Below are positions 29,400 through 44,815 of a DNA stretch of 64,000 bases, piece by piece. Numbering within the stretch: the stretch's first letter is position 1; every line of letters starts with the position of its first letter. The translations under genes and the position numbers were made by a program. Source of the stretch: Crotophaga sulcirostris (Eukaryota; Chordata; Aves; Cuculiformes; Crotophagidae); assembly GCA_013397455.1 (NCBI GenBank), contig VYZB01000023.1, positions 4,696,995 to 4,760,994 of the forward strand. Direction: 5' to 3'. The notes beneath the pieces are model-generated. The model ran no database searches and was not told where the DNA came from. It saw only the letters and a program-made list of their open reading frames with translations.

Positions 29400-29960
29400 T
29401 GGCTCTCCAGAGGAAGCAAGGCGGGGGGGACGGGGGACGGCGATCTGTATGGAACCGGGACACGCAAACAGCGTAAGCCCCTTCCTCCTCCGCCGAATTC
29501 GCAGCACCCACCGCCCCACCAGCGCCAGGGCCCGCGTGTGGCTGCTCCCTGCGCGCGCCCCGCTGCANNNNNNNNNNNNNNNNNNNNNNNNNNNNNNNNN
29601 NNNNNNNNNNNNNNNNNNNNNNNNNNNNNNNNNNNNNNNNNNNNNNNNNNNNNNNNNNNNNNNNNNNNNNNNNNNNNNNNNNNNNNNNNNNNNNNNNNNN
29701 NNNNNNNNNNNNNNNNNNNNNNNNNNNNNNNNCGGGCCGGCAGCGCGGGGAGCCGGGCTTTTCCTTCTGTCACCCGTCTGGGGACAAAGCCTGGGAATAA
29801 AGGGAGGGTTTCCCCGCCCGGAGAGGAAGGAGAGCTGCGAAAGGGGAAATGGGAGCGCCTGCTCCGTGCTGACTCCCAGCTCCGCTCCGCCGTGTGATGC
29901 CCGTGCGGGAGCGCGCGGGGGCTCTCGGCAAAGCTCCGAAAGAAAGATGGGTCTCCGTGG
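29400..29960 (+). promoter_or_regulatory. KCNJ8: CpG-rich region, probable KCNJ8 promoter and non-coding first exon
   Basis: Sharp rise in GC and CpG content relative to the flanks on both sides of the assembly gap (GCGCGCGCCCCG, CGGGCCGGCAGCGCGGGG, GGAGCGCGCGGGG). It lies 0.5-1 kb upstream of the exon that carries the KCNJ8 start codon. In mammals KCNJ8 has a non-coding first exon, so transcription probably starts here. Neither the start site nor the first-exon donor can be placed because 165 bases are missing. Confidence 0.7.
29568..29732. other. Assembly gap (165 N)
   Basis: A run of N flanked on both sides by very GC-rich sequence, the usual place for sequencing dropout in bird promoters. 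Long N-containing ORFs across it on both strands are artefacts. Confidence 0.99.
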
Positions 29961-30373
29961 TCTCTGCACAGACTGAACTTGGTTGAAAGCAGAGGAGACC
30001 GATCCTTGAGGATCCTGAAGGATGCGAATAACTTAGTGCTCTGTGTCGCGGTACCCACCTGGGCACAGCTGTTCTCCTGGAGAAGCAGCCTGAGGAACCA
30101 ACCTGTCGCACGTCATGTCATTTACACCATCTGCGAGACTGTTCTGCAGCCCCGCTTCCTGCGACCAGCGTCAAAACAGCACCTTTTGTTTCTGCTGTGA
30201 GCCGGTACCACTTGCTCGTATAAAAGTGATGTTCTGAAAGAGGGAGGGCACTGCAGAATAAGTAGTCACACGGTGACATTTGTTGTAATGGTTGTTGGTA
30301 GGAGGTAGCTAGTCAGGGCTTCTTTCTGTAGTGCATAGGTGACAAATCTGAGCAGGTTGTCTTTTTTTTGCAG

Positions 30374-35716
<5,343 letters not shown>

Positions 35717-36436
35717 AAATGGCACGTACACTAAAGAAAGCACAGTTCACTCATGTAATATAATGTTTATTTATATTTGTTTTAATGGCATGCCAATTTT
35801 TTTAAGCATTTTTTTCCTATCAAGGGTCTCTTTCTTATCTTTTTCTGCTAGTTGTCACAGAATGTGGGGTTTTCTCTGTTAGTGAGTTACCCACCTGCAA
35901 AAAGAAATGACTGTTTTCAAAACTGCTACATACAACAGCTCCCACCGATTTTATGGGGGATATTTGGATAATGATCTTCTTGGGGTGAATTTCCTGTTCT
36001 CTTGAGAAGAGTAGCTAAATTCCTCAGTGATTTCACTGGAGAAGAGTGAAAGCCAGGGTTTTACCTTCAGTTTTCCAGATCTTTTCTTTCCATTTATTTG
36101 TGGCAAAGGCATTTTGAGAGCAAATTCAGGTCAACTGAAGTGACCTGACCATCCTACAGGAAAACTGGCACTGCTCTGGGCAACATTGGCAGAAGAACCA
36201 GCAAAATGGCATGGCCTCTTGCAGAGCACTACTCCTCTTCTCAGAGTGAGGCACTTTGCTGCGGGACAGCGTGCATCTGTAACATAGCTGTAGCCCAAGC
36301 TGAGAAACTCAAGTCCTCCCAGCTGCCAACTGAGCATCCATTTCACTGAAATTATTCAAATTGAAAAAAAATCACATGCCTTTTTAACATCCTCCTTATA
36401 GCGGTGGAAGACCAAATCCTGCTTTATTTTCTCTTA
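35717..36436. other. KCNJ8 downstream flank
   Basis: AT-rich with several ATTTA pentamers near 35767-35773, possibly extended 3' UTR. No coding segment recognised. Confidence 0.6.
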
Positions 36437-36448
36437 CAGATTCATAAG

Positions 36449-36553
36449 ATGAAGGCAACAAGTGTACTTTCTTCACTTGCGCTATTTTTTGTGGGATTAA
36501 TTATGTTTGCTTCAGCAGAAGGTTACTTTTTACCAGTGAGAATTCACAAATGA
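36449..36553 (+). CDS. Candidate small secreted-peptide ORF or signal-peptide exon (unrecognised)
   Basis: Thirty-four codons from ATG 36449 to TGA 36553. It begins MKATSVLSSLALFFVGL, continues IMFASAEGYFLPVRIHK, then stops. A lysine is followed by about 17 hydrophobic residues and an Ala-Ser-Ala motif at 21-23, the classic signal-peptidase pattern. An acceptor-like TTCTCTTACAG ends at 36439, nine bases before the ATG, and GAAG|GTTACT at 36521/36522 could be a phase-1 donor. This resembles the first coding exon of small cysteine-rich secreted proteins such as Kazal inhibitors, but I found no matching second exon downstream. It could equally be a chance ORF in an extended KCNJ8 3' UTR. Confidence 0.35.
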   Translation: MKATSVLSSLALFFVGLIMFASAEGYFLPVRIHK

Positions 36554-39500
36554 GAGTGAGAGGAAAGCATGCCAGTAATATTAAAGCTACTATTTTCGAC
36601 ACTATCTGAATAACTTTCATGGGGACTTGGGTGCTGCTGCTTTTCAGCAGTGTCTCACTTGTTTTATATAACATGGCATTGAGAATTGATGGTAAGTAGA
36701 TTTTCTCTTCATATTCAAATGGATTTTTTTTTGTTTAGATCCTTCAAAAAATGTCATCACAAGTTTTTCTACAACAATAAATATATGTATGACAACTAAT
36801 TGTATCAGATTTTGTAGTGCTAAATTGATGCATGCTTTTTCCCTCTGTGGATAAGAAGTATAATTATAGACAAACTCATGTTCAAATTTCTTACAAGAGT
36901 TGCCTTACCTCTGTGACTCGAGAAGCACTATCTCTGTGCTGACTCTCTGAGCCACTCAACCACTTGAATACTTTTATGATTTTAAATATCAAAAAGCAAT
37001 GCTGGATTCTCATTCTTTTTGGAAGCCAGTTCATCATCACTAGTATGGATGGTTTGCAGGCTTCATGCCATCATGAGTGGTGGCACAGAGGGACATTTCT
37101 CGGTAGTGCAGGCTCCCTACGTTTAGAGCAAGTGCTGCCCAGAAAGTAAACACTGACAAAATACTTCATCTGAAGCTGTAGTGGAAACTGAAGTTTCTGC
37201 TAAAAGTATTTATTCCGTGGCCTGCCCATTAATGTTCTGGGAGGATGGATGGTGAACATCCAGAGATATTAATCTTTCCATTGTGTGTCCAAAAAATGAA
37301 CATCTGTAGCTTCCGAGAAGAGTCAGAGTGAAGCATATGCAATTTGGTTCTGGCCTGGATTTTGAGGGCTGTGAATTTCTTAGAGGCTGTCTGATAAATG
37401 GTTAAGTCAGATGCTGTACAAAAGCAAATTTTCTACAAAATAAAAATGACAATAATGATTTGTTTTGTCTCTGATTTTTCCCTATTTCTTCTCCTTTTTT
37501 TTTCTTTGTATTCTCTATTCTCCATTCATATATTCTTCTATACTTTTAGTCCTTCTTGTATCCCAGCCTTCTCCATGGTCCTCTTGAGTAATAATTTAAT
37601 ATTATCTCAATACTCAGTATTTCAGCTGGGACTTTTTTCACCCACAAACATTTTCTCATTTTTTCCTTAAGTACACTCTTCCTTCCAATGTTTATTTTAC
37701 TTTCGTCTCTCTCTCTGCTTTAGACCTAATGTACTGTCTTTCCCAAATGGCTCTTACAGGGATGCTGGTATTTTGAGATAACACTAAGGCACCTTGGTCA
37801 CATGTAAAGATGCTGAACAGAAACACAAGGCAGACCTTTGTTTCATGAATACCATGTTCGTATATGCTGTGCTCCTGCTCCTTGCAGAAAATCCCTTAGT
37901 GCAAAGTTGCTTTCTTTGCAAAGTTGCTTTTGCAGTGCTGGAAGAGGCTGGCAGCAGAAGCAGTTGGGGTAAGCTGCCCAGCCATCCATGGAGAGTGGCA
38001 GCGAGGTTTTGCACCTGGGAGCTGCATTCCTCAGTGAAGGACAGGTTTCAAACCCAGCTTTGCAGTGTCGTGCCTGCTCAGAGGCGATAAGCTGGTTCAA
38101 TATGCTTGATTTTTTATTCTCCCTGGCAACTTTATCAGGTGAAGGGAGCTTTATTCAAAATTTGAAGTTTTCTGCATTTAAAATACACTGCCAAGTTAAG
38201 AATGACAATTGGTATTTCAAACAAAGGCTGCTGACAGTTCATGCTGGCACTTAGCTGTGGGTCTCTCTCAGTCACAATAATTTAGAAAATTAGAAGCAAT
38301 AATGTATAAGTATCACCTGACTGCCATCCCTTCTCACTTAGTTGTGTCCCTGCCATTCCCATCCCCTAGTAACATGGTGTAACTGGAACTGTGTTATCCA
38401 ACATTGCTTATTCCATGCATTTAATATGCTTTGGCTCTTTGAACAGCCTACCAGGCAGATGTTGCTGGTGCTGGTGCAGCCTTCTGTGGCGGGCACAACT
38501 ATTTTGCAAGAGCAGAAAAGTGATTATAAAGTCCTTACATGAAAGGCATAATTCCTGGGACTGCACTTTATTTTTTCTTTCTAGCCTTAACTTAAAAAAC
38601 CCTCTCTTTTTTAAACAGAAAAATGGCAGTGAGACCCTTTGTCCTCTTTGTGGACAACCAAGAGATTCAGAGTTACTGTGGTGGGGACATAGTCAACAAA
38701 CAAACACAGACAGCACTTACAGGCGATACAAAGCTTGATGCTCCGGGGTCGAAGCCAACCTCTGAGTAATAGGATTTGGAGGAAACTTTCCCTATTGGCA
38801 TGTTATTCTGCAGCTGTCACTTTCAAGGTTTCTTGCATTCACTTTCAAAACATCTGGTGAGCCAAGGACATAGGCAGGACCCTAGCACAAGCACACCCTG
38901 AACCAGCTGGGTAAATCAAGTGTCTGGAGGAGGGCTAGCGGACCACAAACAGAAGGGCTCTTCCTTTCCTCCCACCTAAAGCAATGTCATCAAACCCCAC
39001 AGTGAAGCCAGACACCAAGAGTCCTGGCTGCAGCCAAGTCTTGCCAGGATGCACAATGTATGGTCATTGAGCACTTCCCAGAACCCAAAAAGTCTGCCTT
39101 CAGAAAGGAGCCCTCAGTACCTGTGGCTTGGAGGTGACCGCTGCCAAATCAGAGAGGGCTTGACAAGGAGTTTAAGGACTGCCCACTGGAGGGGGTAACC
39201 TGGCTAAGCAGCACTACCTGGGGGTGCTGCACCACAGGCAAGGCAACAGTATTGCCCTTCAAGCCTAGATTGGACTGAGGCTGCTGAAGATACAAGCAGG
39301 ATAGGCACCTAAGCCCTCAAAGCTGATTAAAATGGGTTTGTGACTCAATGAGAAATAACTGGGTATATTTCTCTGGCCCACCAGAGCTGCTTGGGTGGCC
39401 ACTGGTCTCCCAGGATCATGACACTCCTGCCCACTCAAAACACCCCTCTTGGGCACCCAGCTGCATCTTGGTCTGCATAACTACCTCCAAAAGCCTGCTG

Positions 39501-39780
39501 CAAGTCACTTCCATAACACTTAACATCCCTGTGGCCTTGTAAAACCACCCACCTCCCGAGTATTGCTACGTGGGCATGTGTTGCACCACAACAGTTTGCC
39601 CTTGCAAATGCAACTGCTTGGCTCCATCCACAGAAGGGTTAACTCAAGCTTTCTGGGGTACTCAAGACTTCGTACAGCAAGAGAGCAAGAGGTGTATTCA
39701 GATTTAGTTGATACCTCATGTATGTAACAGGTTTTTTATCCTAACGCAATGCTCCCTCATGTCAATACATGCTGTGGGAT
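36554..39780. other. Intergenic DNA downstream of KCNJ8
   Basis: No recognised gene. It includes a long pyrimidine-rich segment (37460-37730) that produces hydrophobic-looking ORFs by composition. A 13-base direct duplication, GCAAAGTTGCTTT, starts at 37901 and again at 37918. Confidence 0.7.
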
Positions 39781-40125
39781 GAACAGATTGAGAGCAGCCA
39801 CGTGGAAAAGAACTTGATAAGAATGATGGGGACAGACTTTTTAACAGGACCTGTTGTGACAGGACAAGGGGTAATGGTTTTAAGCTAAAGGAGGGTAGAT
39901 TTAGACTAGAAATAAGGAAGAAATTTTTCCACTGAGGGCGGTAAACCATCATTAACAGGTTGCACAGAGAGGTGGTAGATGGCTCATCCCTGGAAACATT
40001 CAAGGTCAGGTTGAACTAGGCTCTAAGCGACCTAATCTAATTGAAGATGTCCCTGCTCACTGAAGGGGATTGCACTAGATGACCTTTAAAGGCCCCTTCC
40101 AACCCAAAGCATTCCATGATTCTAT
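39781..40125 (+). mobile_element. CR1 LINE 3' fragment
   Basis: CR1 3' end with TTTAGACTAGAAATAAGGAA, a degraded CAGGTTGCACAGAGAGGTGG block, GGCCCCTTCCAACCCAAAGC and terminal ATTCCATGATTCTAT. More diverged than the copy at 28.8 kb. A minus-strand ORF at 39716-40003 is its shadow. Confidence 0.93.
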
Positions 40126-40246
40126 AATTTCAGAGGCACGGGACTCACTTCACAGTCATCTTGAATGTATTTCACAAAAACACGCACCTTTATGCATAAA
40201 GTTCAGTCAAGGAATTGTGCTTTTGCTTTTCAATTTGGAAAGCAGT

Positions 40247-40270
40247 ATGCTGTAAGCATGCTTACAGCAT
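40247..40270. repeat. Perfect 24-bp palindrome
   Basis: ATGCTGTAAGCA followed directly by TGCTTACAGCAT: each half is the exact reverse complement of the other, with no spacer. The flanking bases (T on each side) do not extend the pairing. Confidence 0.95.
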
Positions 40271-41809
40271 TCTAGCTGACTGAAAAAAAACATGACTAAT
40301 TTTGCATATCCTTTCTTATCCTTCTTCCTTCACATACTAAGAGTGCGGACATTTTGTAAAACCAGTTTCCAAGCTGTCCAGTGATTATTATTAGCAAATG
40401 CTTGTTGTTGCAAGTTGAAAAAGTAGTTAGTGGAAGACCAGAAAGAAACTTTAACTGGAGAAAAAAATATTAGATATTATTTGATGAAAGGAACAAAACT
40501 TCCATTATTTTCTACAAATTATGTTCTCTACAGAGCCTGGTATTTTCAAAACACTGTTGGAGGGTTGGAAAGCACCTTCAAGCAATAAATCATGTCCTGC
40601 TAGACTCTGATTTTGTGCTGTGTTGCTATTAGCAACAGGATTTTGCAGCCTCACTATGGCACCCTATAAGTGTGCATCAGCCTGATCTCCAGACCCTTGC
40701 AGTCTCAAAACGTGATGCTGGGGATTCCTGGTGAGCTAGGTGGTGGCTGACTCTAGAAGCTGCGGTCACCAGCCTCTATGGGGAGTGATACTGGGGCTTG
40801 TGGATGCAGGGCTGGGCCTGGAGGCAGTGCCCTGGGTTTGTGACTTGTCCCCAGGAGCAGACTGGGAAATAGTGTGGCTCCCCAGGTGCTCTGGACAATG
40901 TCCTTCACAGGAAGATACCATTCTTCATGTCAAGGTGGTGGGGGACACTCTTGCTGTGTGTTCAGGTGGCAGCAGGATACAAAATGTTGAAGTAAATTCC
41001 CATTTCTCTAAGCCTGATTTTCTGGTCTGAGGGTTGCTTGCATAGCCAGGTGAGAGTTAATTTTGTGTTCCCAAAATGCTTATGTTAAAATATATTTTCC
41101 CCATATGTGTGTTTACATCACATCCAGACTAATCTAAGTCTAAAGGCATGAATTTCTAATACCCCTAGAATATTAATAATGCTTCTCCGCCCTATCTCTC
41201 TGAATTATGTTTCCTACTTCCCCTTAAGAATTCTTTGAACTTGAAAAAAAAAAAAAAAGATTTCTCATGTGATAACTGGGCAGTAAAGATGAAATATGTT
41301 CCCACATTCCCTTATTGGACAGTGTAGAGAGATTTAGCCTGCAGAGACAAGATCAGTGTTGTCCAAGAGAAACAGCCACTGAGATTAGGGCACTCACAAT
41401 CAGGACACATTCCCAGGGTGCTTGGATTAAAAGAATTATTTAAAAGTACTAAGTATTCAGTAGGTTTCTGGCTGAGGACTCTCCTTTCAGACCACTGATG
41501 ACTTATAGGTTAACAGTGAAGGGATATACTGCGATAATCAAGACATACTACAACGTAAGAAAGACAGAAACCATGAATTAAAGGAAAATATTGCCCACGC
41601 TTTAGTTACGGCTACCAACAATTTTAACATTTAGGTTGTTAAAAAATAAAAGAGGCAATGGATTCTCTCTTCACATTTAACAAACATTTAACACCTTTTT
41701 TTTTCCCTCTGCTCTAAAAAAAGAGTTGATCTAACTGAAGACAATATTTCTACCCACAAACCTGGTGTAGTTCTCTGGAGGATATGTGATAGCCTCAAAA
41801 CACTTTTCT

Positions 41810-41912
41810 GGGTTTAGTGCAGGAGTAGCTGTGCATGATATCATGGCCTGTGCTGCTCAGGAGGTCAGACAGGATAATATAATGGTCCCTTCTGCAATCC
41901 AAATTTATGAAT
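41810..41912 (+). mobile_element. Possible ancient CR1/LINE 3' relic
   Basis: GCTGCTCAGGAGGTCAGACA, then GATAATATAATGGTCCCTTC and a following CAATCCAAATTTATGAATAG block resemble the 3' ends of old LINE copies common in turtle and crocodile genomes, as I remember them. Heavily diverged if real. Confidence 0.45.
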
Positions 41913-44748
41913 AGGGAGGGTTAATGAGTTTTGGTCAAGAGAAAGGCTTCCTCTGATTCAAAAGTCTTAAATTAAGCTCCCACTGAGGAAAAAAACAAAC
42001 ATGGAAAGAAAATATCCAGGATTAGGCAACAACAAATGGTTGGTTTATTTTGACAAGTGCATTTCATGGCTAATTATGGATCATTCAAACACTACTGACA
42101 AATGTCCTTGGGGATAATTTGTAAAAAATAGGGTATCTTATCATTACAGGAGTTTACTTTGCTTCCTACTGTTGTTAAATTTTGGATTAGTAACAAGGAA
42201 GAGAAAGTCATGTTCTGTGTGGGCCAAAGTGAAATTTTATTTCTTGGTTTTATGGTGTGAGGTCTACTGCAAAGATCATTAAATTGGGAAATGCCGTTGG
42301 AGTGACTACAAAGAGCTGTCGTGGTTTGGGTCTCAGTGTCTTCCTCACCCAGGGAGTATCACTGCTCTCCTCAAGCACTATTTTAGTAACCACATGAACC
42401 AGAAAATTAATTGAATCCTTCCATGGTCCGGCTTCATTATTCTTCAGGGTATATTTTTTGATGTTAGGTCTTTGATTCTGGGCGATCTGCGTTCATTTGT
42501 CAAAAAGGGGTTGCTTCTGCTGACTGTCACTGTTTTCTGATTCACTTGAGGCCAAGATTTAAAGCAAAACTGAAGGGCTGCAACACCCAGTAAATGAAAC
42601 TCTACTGAGTTTGAGACAGAGCAAGTGATAATTGTTAGCCCCTTGGGTGGTCAGCTTTGTGTCTCACAGCATTCAAAATTTATGTCAAATAATAAAAGAT
42701 GTTCTATGCTTAGCCTTAGCCAGTGTTTCTGAACTATGTTATAAACAGATACTATTCCTGGCTGATCAGATTAAATTGTTTGTGATGTGCTACTTTTTCC
42801 ATATACAAAATCTCACCATATTCTCTACAAATTTTGTTTTAAATTGAGAGAGTAATAAGATTTCTGAACTGAAGCTCTCCTTGTAGTTGGCCCCTTTTTA
42901 CTGCCTGTATATCAACACGAAAAATGACATACAGCTCCGAGCATGCTTCTTGAAACACATAGTTTAACTTAATTTTAAAGACATTAGTATCCTTCATTTT
43001 ATATTGGTATTAAGTATGTCATTGTCAGTCATGCTGGCTTTTTTCTTCAGGGACAATAATCTACTCAAACATCAATTCAGATATTCTGGTTAAAGATAAA
43101 AAGTAACAGTCAATAAGAAAAGAGCTAATTTACTGCTTAAATACAACAAAATCGCTTATGATATTGCATCATGTTTCTGTGAAGGTTTGTAGTAAACTCT
43201 GTGACTGAGGCCAAGTTTTTTGGTGTCCTTTTTCAGGGATTAAAAAAAAAGCCTTCCACAATCCAATTTATTGTGGTATGTCTTGAGAAATGACCACAAG
43301 AAAATATATAGTTGGACATGACTACATTTATTACTGCAGTCCAACTCAGTGCTACACTTCAACTTGTGCTCTATTCTGAAGGATAGCTGTCCCATCACTC
43401 ACTGTGTAAGGCTATGTCCAGTATTAAATCTGTGGGGTTTTTTTGCTTGAATAGGAAATTTTCACCAATTTCACTAAGGTCAGACAATCCTTGCAAAAGC
43501 ATTAATATGGAGTAAAAGGTTGGCATGGGCATGATAACACTGACCCAACTCCATGTTGTTTGTCTACACCCTTGCTGTCTGTAGGCCAGGGTTGACTCGC
43601 ACAGGATTTCCAGTTAATTGTCTTGTGCATTGTTCAGTCACAGCCAAAGTTATGAACACCAGGCTGATAGAGAAAACCTACATATGACATTCACAGAATT
43701 AAACAAGGAGTAGAAAGACGACCACATAAGGCTACAAAGCAGTTGCCACCTGTGGAGCCACATGACCCTTACTTGTACCCCTTCTGTCAATTAAAGCTTG
43801 AGGCAAAATGGACCATCTTCTGGGGATTTTCCTTCATCCCTTCAATCCTAACAAATGTTCCACCTCTGTTTAATTAAACTTGGAAACAGAGCAACCCAAA
43901 TCATACACAAACCCTGAAACATTTCATCACAATAGTTTAAAACCTCTCACATTTATAAGTACTTGAAAATCCTATATTTAACATGCAAAGGGCTATACTG
44001 TACATTGCTTTCAGGGGAGTTGGAGTAAGTCCAGGGCTAATATACTTCAGTCATATTGATTACTAGAGTAAAGGCAAAAAAAAAAAGCAAAACAGAGAAA
44101 TGAGAAGTTAAGATGACTAAACTAAATATTTCCTGGCTATGCACTGAGTGGTAAGTAGAACAGTCTTCAAAGGACAGAAAACAGAAACTTTACTGATGGA
44201 GACGTTTAAAGTGAGAGTGAATTTATCCACAAACTTGTACAAGCATAATAATTTAGCTGGGAAACACACAGCTTGTCAACTCTATCTTTCTCATTTCAAA
44301 TGTCAACATCTGAACACCCATTCACTGAGAGGCTACTAGTGATGTCCACAAAATAGAAAGATCAAATTAAGCAGGCAGCCAAACCTTGCACAGTCCTTGC
44401 CATTCACTCCAAATCACACAGCAAGCAACTAGTGGAAACTCCTTATGTCTTTCTAACATAATATGTCTGTGTATATTAATACTTTCTTTCCTATGCCACT
44501 TCACACACAGGACTATTAATTCATCAGTAAATTCTTTCAACTTAAATTCTCCTTGTGTATATTATCAAACCAAAGAAGAAAAGCTTGTTTAACTCGGTAT
44601 TTATATAAATAGGTGTATATATGTATAAATGTATAAATTTATATGAAGAGGTGAGTGTTTGCACTGCCAGATTTGGGGTAGGGGTTCTCCAGGTTATTGT
44701 TACTTTGGCTTTCCAGCCAAAGGATTCCATTTAAAGTTTAGCCTCTGG

Positions 44749-44815
44749 ACATACACACATACACACACGATAGATAGATAGATAGATATGTAGATAGAAA
44801 GACATGTAGATATAT
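44749..44815. repeat. CA and GATA microsatellite
   Basis: Short ACATACACAC run followed by about five GATA units and degenerate copies (TAGATAGAAAGACATGTAGATA). Confidence 0.9.

Noticed and set aside
29067..30058. Long minus-strand ORFs of 239 and 300 codons near the KCNJ8 promoter
   Set aside because: They run through 165 N bases, antisense CR1 and GC-rich promoter DNA. No protein family pattern is seen.
37398..37670. 90-codon hydrophobic ORF
   Set aside because: It follows from a long pyrimidine-rich tract; no real membrane-protein features apart from Phe/Leu/Ser richness.
42312..42345. TGTCGTGGTTTGGG-like start resembling some avian LTRs
   Set aside because: No matching second LTR, no target duplication and no internal retroviral coding sequence found.
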